Part shown: positions 54,566 through 64,000 of the stretch, in pieces
How positions within the stretch are numbered: the first letter of the stretch is position 1
Layout of the letters: each line of letters begins with the position of its first letter
Assembly: GCA_902806595.1 (NCBI GenBank)
Contig: CADCXC010000037.1
Location: forward strand, 310,001 to 374,000
DNA length: 64,000 bases
Reading direction: 5' to 3'
Origin: Pyrenopolyporus hunteri
Taxonomy: Eukaryota; Ascomycota; Sordariomycetes; Xylariales; Hypoxylaceae
Program-made: the position numbers and the translations under genes
The notes under the pieces: model-generated
Databases searched by the model: none
What the model was told of the DNA's origin: nothing
What the model saw: the letters and a program-made list of their open reading frames with translations, nothing else

Positions 54566-57329
54566 ACATTCCCGCAGCTATCTCCGTGGTAGTGCGCCCA
54601 AACCCGCACCGAATGTATGACTACAGATCGCTCAAATAAACGACCGAAGCTGATTTATGAAACAGATATCAGATATTAAGGCGAGCTTACATATACCGGG
54701 TTATCCGTCCCTCATTCTTGAGAATGCCTGAGATAGGATTGTCGCCGTTGTTATGTACAGCCACAGTCATTCACAGGATTAGTAGACCCATCCGTTAGCT
54801 TAACACCGCTAACACCGCTTCCGAGGCCCAAGTGAACTCGGCCCGGCCGTAAGTGAAGGAAAATTGGTGGACTAGTCGGTGTCACAACCGACCGATCCAC
54901 ACTGCATAATGGATCTGACGAAATCCGTGACCGGGTTTAACTAACATAAATTTTTATGTATCTGATTTATCAGCCAATTATACCCGAGTAAGCGCGATAA
55001 GCGCTAGGAAACTACATGTATTATCTAGGTACGTAGAGGAAGATTTATTTACTATTCACCGTTGTATCTTACCATTGTATCTACTATGGCGACGCGGCCG
55101 CCTTTATGTGATATGTAAAATTTAGTCTCTACCGTATCTATGCCCCGACGGATGGATCACTGATCAGGATGGAGCAAGATGGAGAGCCACAATGCTAAAC
55201 CCAGTCTCTAATACGGTACGAATACGGGAACGCGCTGTGGGAATAACCGTCACGGCAGCACGGCAAACTGTATGTCTCATCGATGTACAGCATTAGAAGT
55301 GATCTACGAATTCTAGATATCATAAGTTGAGTACATACATAATAGGTACCTATGTATGTGTAGGTATGTTAGAAAAGTCATCGGATCATTGGATACGTAC
55401 GTATATTATGTATGGTGAGTAAGGCAGTGCGGCAGCTGATGCGGGTGTATGTAATATATACCTATGTTTGTTGTGATATCTTGCAGCAGACATGCATTAC
55501 TCGCTACCACCTGAGAGTATCCATTACGTCTTTGTGCATTTTGATCTTTTCCCCCATGTGGCGAGCCGCGGCTGATTATTTCTAGAGGTTCGGGGGGTCA
55601 GAGAGATCAGATTAGAAAGCCCGTTCATTGTTGGCTGCGGTCGATTCACCGCCGTCAAGCGCTTTAAACCGAGCGGGCCGCTAACTCAATGAAGCGGGTC
55701 CTTACCTAGGTACATACCTAAGTACCTACTTAAGTATTGTGGGTGATAAAGGGACTAGGTCGACTTTTGAACCCTCAATTTTGAATCTCGACTCTTCTTT
55801 CGGGTTTTGGTAACCGACTTCTAGGTACGGATTGGTACAACTAGTTCGGGCTCGGCTTGCTTGGCTACTTAGAAATACAAATCCCACACGCATTATTTCG
55901 AGGTGTGGGGGGATACATGCTGTTAGCTACCTATATACCACCTACGGATGATACTAATCAGAGAGATCTTAGATACGAGGCCCCGCTGTTATAGTCCTTC
56001 CGGTCCTTTTTGACCCTTCTTCAAATTTGCACCTCGGCCCATTCTACCCTTTTCGTTTGCCTCCCCCTTGAATTTTTTATTTTTATTTTTTATTTTTGAT
56101 CTTTTTTTTGCTCTACTCGATCTGACGGATGGAAATCTGTCTACAAAGCGAAAATGGATGCGACGACCCTGCCGATTTATTTACAAGGGGATATCGACTC
56201 ACATACCCATTGTACGGTTCACGGCAAGGCCCCAGCCCAAACTCTTCAAATGGATTTTACGTCTATTAGGGGATCGGTCAAAATGGCCTGGCGGCGAAAC
56301 GGCACCGCCGAGTCATTCGACTGCCCGTCGCTTAATAAGTCAGCCTTACTAGCCCCAATGTTTATTAATTGTCATGGTGTCATAATAGGCGTAATAGTCA
56401 TAGCAGTCATAACGGCCATAACGGTCGTAACACCGATACGGATGGTCTCATAGGGGTGCTAGCCTAACGTATGAGGCCACTCCTCTTTCCCCTTTAGTCC
56501 CTGGGTCCTTCGCGTACTTTCTGGAATCCGAAATGTACTTACGTAGTCAAGCTTTCTTGGAATGCCACCGGTTTCATGCACTATCCCGAAGCAGGTACCG
56601 CTTTGCAGCCCAATGAACACCCCCTGCAAGCTTGCCGGCTTACCCTGCCAGGCCCGCCTAGGCAGGTAGGCATTAGCTGCAGTAGTTGCAAAAGCCGGCT
56701 CGTATGTTGTACTACGCAGTATGTAAGAGGTATGTACACAGGTCGTGCATGCCGGATACAGAGGTAGCATCGCGGTAGCATCTAGACATGGGACCACTTG
56801 GAAAATCTTAGCGAATCCCTGGTCAATCCTTCGTCATTGAAGACCCAGAGCTTTTCGTCTAGATCCATATTTTTTTTTTCTGAATATACCACCACGGTTA
56901 GAAGCGAATGCCGAACCCCTTCGCTCTGTCGCGTCCGATAGATATTAGAGGCTAACGGTTCTTAATCCCGATCCATGAGATCCATTGCTGAAATTATTTG
57001 CAGGACCGAAGACTCATTCATTATTAAAGGGAACCCTGGGTACCTGACCGGGGACTCCAGTGAATCTTTTTTTTCTTCTCTTCTCTGGACGTCCTTTGTT
57101 TGTGGTCAAGAGAGATATATCTTCCCTTCGTGGAGCTAGTGCTCGCTGTATAATACCGTTTTTATACTCAATATTTTATAACTGGACAACCCTATAATTA
57201 CCACTTGACCGCCACTACTAAGTCAAAGCTCCCTAAAACGCCAGATAGTCATATAGATACCTACCCATTGGCGACGAAACAAAAGTATCGAGAACCGTGT
57301 CTAATCACAGTCCATTGTTAACATTAGAC
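54566..57329. other. Long intergenic region, 2.8 kb
   Basis: No gene recognised. TAGGTAC words occur at 55020-55035, 55345-55370 and 55705-55730; an A/T-rich block lies at 56065-56110. The ORF at 56154-56453 ends in a 9-bp-repetitive (GTCATAACG-like) stretch and looks like chance. 56870-57300 is a pyrimidine-rich promoter of the next gene. Confidence 0.55.
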
Positions 57330-59304
57330 ATGGACGAGGTAGATCGCGAGCTCATCCGAGCTGAAGAAGACGCTCAACGACACATGTCACCTACGGCCAG
57401 TCCCACCAACCCCGAAGGTCTCTACCGACGTGCTAGTAATGAAGTTGAGCGGGTGCTCTCGGCGTCGTCTGTATCGACGTCGTCCAGCGATGATGCGGTA
57501 GCGAGGAGGCATACGGGCGGCATGAGCCGTATCCCCACTCAACGGGACCTCGAAAGACATCCTACCGAACTTAGCCGTATCAATACCGCCCGAAGTCAAC
57601 ATAGCGCTACCGTCGGCCGAGGTCCTCGAAGCCGCGAGTCTAAGAAACCGTTACCAGCGTTTGGCGCCGGGAAGCCGTTCCCTCCCCCTTTACCGGATCA
57701 AGAGGAATATGTGGTCGAGTTTGATGGACCTAATGATCCCTATCACGCGCAGAACTGGTCGCTTAAGAAGAAGTGAGTCCATATTCGAATATTCGAATAT
57801 TCGAACTCAGATTATGAATATACAGTTAGCTAACTCGGAGTCTTACAGATTACTCACAGCCGCTATGCTGGGATATACAACTATGACGTCCGCTTTCGCT
57901 TCCAGTATCTTCTCGGCAGCGACACCATACGTAGCTCGAGAATTCAATGTCAGTTCCGAAGTAGGGTTATTAGGCGTGTCTCTCTTTGTCGTCGGTTTCG
58001 CAACCGGCCCGACATTTTGGGCGCCCTTGTCAGAACTGAAGGGACGACGCTTACCCGTCGTGGTGGCTATGTTCGGATTTTCAGTTTTCTCGATCGCTTG
58101 TGCGACGGCCAAAGACTTACAGACCCTTCTTATCTGCCGGTTCTTCGCCGGATTCTTCGGCGCTTGCCCTCTTGCCGTCGTTGCTGCTATCTTCTCGGAC
58201 ATGTTCAACAACGCGACCCGAGGTATCGCCATCACGCTCTTCTCCATGGCCGTTTTCACGGGCCCCTTGCTAGCCCCTTTTGTCGGAGGTTTCATAGTTC
58301 AGTCCTACCTCGGATGGCGCTGGACCATGTACATCGCAAGCATCATGGGCTGGGTGGCGTTTATCCTCGACCTATTCTTCTTAAACGAGACCTACCCTCC
58401 CGTGATATTAATCGAAAAGGCAGCGGAACTTCGCCGCCGCACTAGGAACTGGGGCATCCACGCTAAGCAGGAAGAGATCGAGGTCGACTTCGGGGAGCTT
58501 ATTCAGAAGAACTTTACTCGCCCTATGCGTCTACTGTTCGGCGAGCCAATCGTCACTCTTCTCTCCATCTACATGGCGTTCATCTACGGGCTGCTTTATC
58601 TCTTCCTCACGGCTTACCCATTCGTCTTCCAAGGCGTCCACCACTTCAACGCTGGCCAGTCCGGTTTGGCCTTCTTTGGTATGATCATCGGCCAACTCAT
58701 CGCGGGTACCGTGGTGCTGCTAGACCAACCTTCTTATCAGCGTAAACTGGCGGCCAACAACGGCGTGCCTATCCCTGAATGGCGTCTCCCCATCGTCATC
58801 GCCGGTGGCGTCGCCTTTACCGGCGGCATCTTCTGGTTCGGATGGTCAGGTTACCGAGAAGACGTCCACTGGATTGTCCCCGCCGCCTCCGGTATCCTTA
58901 CCGGCTTCGGACTAATGGGCATCTTCCTTCAAGCCTTGAACTACCTTGTTGACGCTTACCTGATGTTTGCCGCGTCGGCCATTGCAGGCAATACGTTCCT
59001 GCGATCCCTCTGCGGTGCCGGCTTTCCCCTATTCTCTACATACATGTTCAACGGACTAGGAATCCAATGGGCCTCTACGCTGCTAGGCGGCGTGGCCGCG
59101 CTATTAGTGCCGATCCCAGTCATATTCTACCTCTACGGACCCAAGATTCGGCAGAAGAGCAAGTTCGCTCCGACCCTCCCCGGTAATACGCCGGGTGTTG
59201 CTGCCTCCAACTCTAGTAATGATACGGCAGTCGACGGAGAGGGTGCCGTCGATCCGGCTGCTGCATCAAATGTCCCGAAGACTACCGGGACGGAAAAGGC
59301 TTAG
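57330..59304 (+). CDS. DHA1-family MFS multidrug transporter, 632 aa
   Basis: Exons 57330-57772 and 57849-59304 with a 76-nt intron. A hydrophilic N-terminus of about 140 residues (Ser/Arg-rich, ending VEFDGPNDPYHAQNWSLKKK) precedes 12 membrane spans. Motif A is WAPLSELKGRRLPVVV; motif C of drug/proton antiporters is FTGPLLAPFVGGF. YLGWRWTMYIASIMG and LNETYPPVILIEKAAELRRR are standard in the group of fungal polyamine, fluconazole and cycloheximide transporters. It likely exports toxic or waste compounds across the plasma membrane. The ATG at 57330 is the first in-frame ATG. The intron contains three ATATTCGA units. The C-terminal tail (50 aa) is Ser/Ala-rich. Confidence 0.93.
57781..57805 (+). 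repeat. ATATTCGA triplicate inside the intron
   Basis: Three consecutive ATATTCGA units, each containing the palindrome TTCGAA, sit a few bases past the intron donor of the MFS gene. Possible local slippage product. Confidence 0.7.
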
Positions 59305-60518
59305 GAATCCGGCTTATTTTTACTTATATTTACCGATTGGTTAAGGATCTTAAAAAGTTAACGGGTGAATTACGATGCTGGGTCTAGATTTTATAGAGTT
59401 ACGAGAGCATTACGAGAAGGATGTGTTGATACCCACAGCGCCGCTTAACAACAATAGTAAAGGGGGACGGGTAAACCTGTACATATCTGGTAGCGTGTAG
59501 TCGCTACCACATTAACTCGATGAAGAGTACGTAATTAAAAAACCAAAAATTGTAAACACTAAACGAGTATCATCAAGTATATTTACGAATAGGCTGAAAC
59601 TAATCGTGCTAGCATTGGCTCAGGTAATCCTTGCTTCCGTCTACCATCAGACGACATTCATCGGCTCCTAGGAGGTAGGTAGTTAATAGCTCAAGTCCTT
59701 AACATGGGCACAATTATCTAAGTCGTTCACAAAATTAAGGTTAAGTCCTGTTTGTCTCGTTATTGGTTACCATGATGCGAACCCGCCAATGATGTTAAGA
59801 GACAATGCCTAATTCGTAAAAAGGCCTACACCTTATCCGCTTACGTAGCAGTCTGCATGGGTGTTCCCCGGACTACCGATCAGCGTAAAGCCCGGATTAT
59901 ATATACCTAGGTATACATATGTAGCTACGCGGCGAATTTACGAGCATTTACATGGCGCTGCGTATGGGCGTTCCGCAGGATTAGAGGTAGACCTTACGAA
60001 CCCCTGTCCGCCACGAGCCAGGTTGATATATATACTGTGTAAGCCCGCGGGGAAAACGTTTAGATAAGGTAGGTAGCTACATAGAATCACATAGAGTCGT
60101 ATAAGATTTGCGGGTTTTTAACCAGCAAGCCTAACCTCAATGGCTCTGGATCCCGAGGAATCTAAAGTCCAGACAGGGCTCTCGTTCCCCATCCCGGGCG
60201 TGCCAATATACAGATACCGACCAGGTAGATGATGTTATAACGTGCAGAAAGATAGGAAGCTGAATATTATTAATAGAAAGGTAGGACTTGAGCATTTTTT
60301 TAAGCCGTACCGTTATTTAAGAGGCCGTGTAACCGGACTTTCTAGCTTGTCTCCTTTTTGCTTTCTTATGTCTTATCGTCAATTTGGAGATTTATAGACG
60401 CCACCCCCCGCTTCGCCAATCCCCGGCCTTCCCCATTTACGAAAGGGCGTGGAAACTTCCCAGGAGAAAAAGTAAAAGAGGTCCTTAAAAGAGAGGGGAA
60501 AGAGCCAAGACGTACCTA
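59305..60518. other. Intergenic region, 1.2 kb
   Basis: AT-rich with scattered TAGGTAC words (59675, 59905, 60068). No ORF or RNA gene with support. Confidence 0.6.
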
Positions 60519-61382
60519 ATGAGCGCCACAGCCGCCACTCCGGAGCAGGGGACGGGAGAGAAGAAGAGCGGCACCTACGAGGCCGGCTGCCATTGCGGCT
60601 ACATCAAGTTCTCGGTCACGCTGTCGCCGCCGCTGCCCGAGTATAAGGTCCTGAACTGCAATTGCTCTGCGTGCTCGCACCTAGGGTACTTGCTTGTGTG
60701 TAAGTGACTTGCCTTCCCTTCCTCCCAGCCTCCGGTATCTATCTCTATATAATCGTCCCCAACTCTTTCTACACGCTTCATATAGGTTACGTACACATAG
60801 CCACGCAGGTTCCATCTTCCTCCAATACCAAAATACCAAGCCCAATCTAGTCAAATGCTAATCTACAACATAATGGCACACATACAGACCCCAACGCCAA
60901 AGACATAGTATGGCATAACAACGGGCGGGAGCGGTGCGCGAGCTACCGCTTCAACACCAAGAAGAAGGACCAGATGTTCTGCCCCAAGTGCGGCTCTAGC
61001 CTGGGCATCGACTTCTGCGACGTCTTCAAGGACCACTTGTACGGCATCAACGTAAGTCCTTACTTCTTCACTTCTCAACTCCCGCCAAGAGGTACAGTGT
61101 CGGGATTAGAATGAGAAACACGGCTAGACGAGAAGTGTAAACCACGGCGTATGAAGAGAGAAGGGGGTATAGGAAAGCACTTGAAGTTCTTCTTGCGTTC
61201 GACAACCCAGGCGATAACGATGATGAGACTAACGCATCTATGTATATGTGTAGGTCCGCTCGTTCTACGGCATCGACCTCGACGACCTGAATTACAAAAA
61301 GGCCGACGGCAAGAGCAAGGTCGCCCCTCCGGAGGACTTGTCCGGGCATATCTGGGACGAGGAGACGCAGCAGCTGAAGTAG
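60519..61382 (+). CDS. GFA / CENP-V-domain zinc protein (glutathione-dependent formaldehyde-activating type), 157 aa
   Basis: Exons 60519-60699, 60888-61051 and 61254-61382; introns are unusually long (188 and 202 nt) for this window. The zinc ligands of the GFA fold are all present: C24 and C26 (GCHCGYIKF), C47, C49 and C52 (CNCSACSHLGYLLVY), C92 and C95 (FCPKCGSSLGIDF). The first junction rebuilds the LLVYPNAKDIVWH segment by a T|AC Tyr codon. The family binds thiol-S-conjugates; bacterial Gfa adds formaldehyde to glutathione, but most fungal members have unknown substrates. Ends in DLSGHIWDEETQQLK. Single-domain; length is usual for the family. Confidence 0.9.
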
Positions 61383-62638
61383 CTTTCACGTCTACCGACC
61401 TACCTACCTAACTAGGTATCTTGAGTATATAGCGAGCTCCGTTAGCGTTAGGAGTAAAGTACCGTAAAAAATATTTTGGGTGAATGAGTGTCTACCGTCT
61501 TCGCCCATCTCTGTTTGTCGCCAGTTTCATCGAAATCTATGTTATGGTAGAGCACGAGTGCCACATCCCTACATAACACTTTCCCAGACTTGAAGGCTGT
61601 CGTCGGATGGACGTTCTCTTCCTCTACCTCATATGTCATGGCTCATGATTTCTATACGGAACGCTATTGTACGAACCACCTTCACCCTGTTTCTCGGGGG
61701 CTGCGTGTCTCTATACGCGTGGTTGTCCGTCTCAAGGCCTCAGGTCTTACTCCTTAAAGGACCCCAAACCTCGATAGGAGACGTAATCTAGTCGGCGGGC
61801 GGTATCTTTCGTATTTAAACGGCGAGTTACGGCGATTCCAAAGGTATCCTGGTTCAAGGAGTTGGTATAGACCATAAAGGTGCTGATACTTGCTGAGAAA
61901 AAGTTGGGCAGCGTTCCATGTCCTCCGGCGTGATAGTATTATATCAAGGCGTAGATCCAGTTTATGAACTCCATCTGTAGGTAGATGATTCGATCTTAGA
62001 TTTGCTTGTTCTAACGCCATCATTTCCCTTTCCGCTTAACTATACCCCCCTAAAAATTTGGGGTGTATGGATCCGAGTCTCGAATATGTGCTAGGAGGTA
62101 GGTATATGAGATACATACCTCTTTGTTCCAATCTTCCATTATATAGGTACCTACCCAGACCTCCGGCTTGGTTGGTCCGAGGACCTCTAGATGTGCACCT
62201 TACAGCTTGCTCAAGAGCATCAATCTGGCAATTCCCGCCAACCCCCCGGCGATGTGCTCTGTATCTGCCGAAATCCTCCTACATACGAAGATTTGGCTGC
62301 AGTACAAATGGAGCCGAATATTCAAGGATTCCTAGAGAGGCTTGGGTTAGAGGGTAGCTGCTACAAGTACTTTAATAACGATATTCTTTTAATCATCTCT
62401 CTTTTGGCGCTTAGGAATAGGTATAAATGGTAACTTCAATTTTGTTTGGTTTATTCTACGGCGTCTTAATGGGAGTAGGTACCTGGGTACAGAAATCGCG
62501 ACTTGAGACTACACGTATATGTACCTAGATGGATGAATTGGAGGAAGGTACCTGGGTACGAGGTACGTGTAAATCTACGGCATATGCACGGACCACTAGC
62601 TCCCAGAACAACCCCACCCAAAAAGACAAATTTCAACC
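61383..62638. other. Intergenic region, 1.26 kb
   Basis: No supported gene. TAGGTACC words at 62142-62152, 62476-62486 and 62547-62553. Small ORFs at 61448-61639, 61754-62023 and 62191-62433 have no family features. Confidence 0.55.
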
Positions 62639-62648
62639 TTATATGGAT
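62639..62648 (+). promoter_or_regulatory. TATA-like box of the U6 gene
   Basis: TTATATGGAT centred about 25 bp upstream of the inferred U6 5' end, the expected position for TFIIIB on fungal U6 genes. Confidence 0.6.
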
Positions 62649-62665
62649 AAATAACATACATCCTT

Positions 62666-62768
62666 TCGCCTTCGGGCATTTGGTCAATTTGAAACGATAC
62701 AGAGAAGATTAGCATGGCTCCCTGCACTAAGGATGACACGCTCCATCAAAGAGAAGCAACCAATTTTT
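62666..62768 (+). ncRNA. U6 spliceosomal snRNA gene
   Basis: The U6 hallmarks occur in order without an intron: the 5' stem-loop GCC-TTCG-GGC (62668-62677), TTTGGTCAATTTGAAACGAT, the ACAGAGA 5'-splice-site-recognition box (62700-62706), AGATTAGCATGG, the AGC region and CACTAAGGATGACACGCT forming the U4-pairing and internal stem-loop segment. It ends in a T7 run (62764-62770) as expected for Pol III. The AUGGCUCCCUGCACUAAGG segment differs slightly from the usual AUGGCCCCUGCACAAGG; whether that is a normal clade variant or a degenerate copy needs comparison. The 5' end is estimated to within a few bases. Confidence 0.92.
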
Positions 62769-62770
62769 TT
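62764..62770 (+). terminator. Pol III T-run terminator of U6
   Basis: Seven consecutive T residues directly after the U6 3' region. Confidence 0.8.
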
Positions 62771-62926
62771 GCGATTTTAATTCAATCCTCGCTCAAGGCT
62801 ATCTTCTTTTTCTTTTTTCTCACGGATCATTAAGCAGTGCAGCATGAAATTAACAGCTAATTCATTAAAAGTAGATGAGCCTTTTGAGTTCTGGGGGGCC
62901 GGATTCTTCGCGCACCATAGCACTTG

Positions 62927-62936
62927 GGTTCGAGCC
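62927..62936 (+). promoter_or_regulatory. Candidate extragenic B box downstream of U6
   Basis: GGTTCGAGCC, a good match to the TFIIIC B-box consensus, lies about 157 bp past the terminator and about 260 bp from the U6 start, the same arrangement as yeast SNR6. There is no tRNA fold around it. Confidence 0.5.
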
Positions 62937-62978
62937 ATGGACGTTGCACCCTTTTTTTTTCTCTTTTTTAACAGCAAC

Positions 62979-63203
62979 CCATTGTGGCCCACTCACCTTG
63001 TAACTCATACACATTGTGACCTATGCACATTGTGACCCCCGTACATGGTGCCCTCTCAACTACCACCTACCATCGTGGCCTACTTTTATTTGACTGCACA
63101 TCATGATTTGTATTATCACCATTGTAACCTGTGCACATTGTTCCCTACTCACATCGTTCCCTACTCACATCGTTCCCTACTCACATTGTTACCCATGCAT
63201 ATT
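62979..63203 (+). repeat. Degenerate 16-bp minisatellite (CACATTGTGACCTATG type)
   Basis: Roughly a dozen imperfect units built on CACATTGT(G/T)(A/C)CC(T/C)A. The cleanest copies are three consecutive CACATCGTTCCCTACT-like units at 63148-63192. It starts about 210 bp downstream of the U6 terminator. Confidence 0.75.
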
Positions 63204-64000
63204 GGGGACTCTTAATTCCGTTGGTCGCTTTTAGGGAAGCCAGTGAAATGGGAATTTCGTTTAGCAGTATGCGATCCAGATTTGAACGGGAGCTGCACTT
63301 ACCGAGAGATATCATCGTGGTTATTTCGGATAGAGTACCCAATAAAGAGGCTTATGCAACTAGTGCACACGACGCCTGAACGCTTTATTATGTTGATTTT
63401 GTTCGCTTCGCCCTCTGGGCCCTCGGTAGGTAGCTTGATAGGTTCACATCGTTATCCCAAATGGAGAATATGCATAGAAACCAGCCGTCACGAATTAAAT
63501 CATCATAGGCAGTGTGGCCTTAATTGATAAATTCATTTTACGTATTTCAACTTCTGATATACCCTAACCCTCTTGGGTGATATCACATTGTAATATACAG
63601 GTACTTGCTCTTTAGAGAGGAGATGCCCCGTGTTTCCCATGGCCTATAAGTTTCTAACGCGAGACCATTTTTTGAATATGGTTTTTACTCGTCTCATGCC
63701 AACAGGCCCATCATCTTATCTAAAAAACGGGGGCCGTGTCTCGGGGTTCTCTCATTTGTACCTCTTTCCGGCCCAATACATCACCCAAACAGGTGGACAT
63801 CACTACCATAATCATGGAAACCGTGATACTACGTTTTCGCGTTCTCTTGATAATCCACTTACATAATTGAGGTTACCTGGCGCTAGAGTTCTGTATGAAA
63901 ACAAGCTTCTAACGAATAGGTGGACGTCCTCCTAAGTCGGGCTTCACCAAAGCCCGATTATGTACGTTGCTATTGTGGTTGGGTGGACTACTATCGTAGG

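Larger units (their letters stand above)
62771..64000. other. Intergenic region to the end of the window, 1.2 kb
   Basis: Contains the U6 downstream B-box candidate and the 16-bp minisatellite (listed separately). ORFs at 63131-63527 and 63630-63866 overlap repeats or lack features; I see no supported gene. Confidence 0.55.

Noticed and set aside
56154..56453. 99-codon ORF with hydrophobic end
   Set aside because: The hydrophobic part is a 9-bp-like tandem sequence, not a convincing membrane span.
40738..61382. A secondary-metabolite cluster (SDR, MFS transporters, GFA enzyme)
   Set aside because: No core synthase or transcription factor; the genes are interleaved with SOF1, GH72 and RGS genes and widely spaced.

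Overview
The window is a stretch of nuclear chromosome from a filamentous ascomycete (Pezizomycotina, probably Sordariomycetes; closer placement is inference). The evidence is 47-105 nt GT-AG introns with CTAAC/CTGAC branch points, fungal-type proteins (SDS3, COG7, GH72 transferase, RWD-PARP-UBC fusion, AsaB-like dioxygenase), and intergenic DNA full of short TAGGTACCTA/TACCTACC words common in this class. I find no prokaryotic genes, CRISPR array or recognisable transposon. All exon boundaries were worked out by hand from reading frame, splice motifs and family knowledge.

Layout. 0.1-12.2 kb is dense housekeeping: a 1,704-residue WD40 protein, PIG-H (GPI anchor synthesis), tRNA pseudouridine synthase PUS3, an atypical Rho-like GTPase and RNA polymerase III subunit RPC17/RPC9. 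13.6-25.7 kb holds COG7, a large RWD-PARP-UBC fusion, SDS3 and an AsaB/GA4-desaturase-like oxygenase, separated by about 2 kb motif-rich spacers. 27-37 kb holds a 1,608-residue AT-hook protein, proteasome subunit RPN6 and a pseudokinase. 40.7-47.4 kb holds an SDR, the 18S rRNA processing factor SOF1 and a GPI-anchored GH72 transglycosylase. 48.2-61.4 kb is more accessory: a Cys-rich membrane protein with an in-frame TAG, an RGS-transmembrane protein, a myo-inositol-type transporter, a DHA1 drug transporter and a GFA/CENP-V enzyme. The last 2.6 kb carries a U6 snRNA gene and a 16-bp minisatellite.

The genes do not form one pathway. Themes are cell surface and secretion (PIG-H, COG7, GH72), RNA biology (PUS3, RPC17, SOF1, U6), chromatin and ubiquitin (SDS3, RPN6, PARP-UBC, AT-hook) and signalling (Rho-like GTPase, RGS protein, pseudokinase).

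The most notable observation is in the sugar transporter gene (52662-54565). It combines a GC-AG intron with what reads as a [D1,2] spliceosomal twin intron (stwintron): an internal intron splits the G and T of the external donor, and only nested removal of both restores the reading frame. Others are the E2/ADP-ribosyltransferase fusion, a Rho-like GTPase without the usual G3 Gln, a U6 gene with TATA, internal A box and a far-downstream B box, and a SOF1 gene whose start codon is cut off from the rest of the CDS by an intron.
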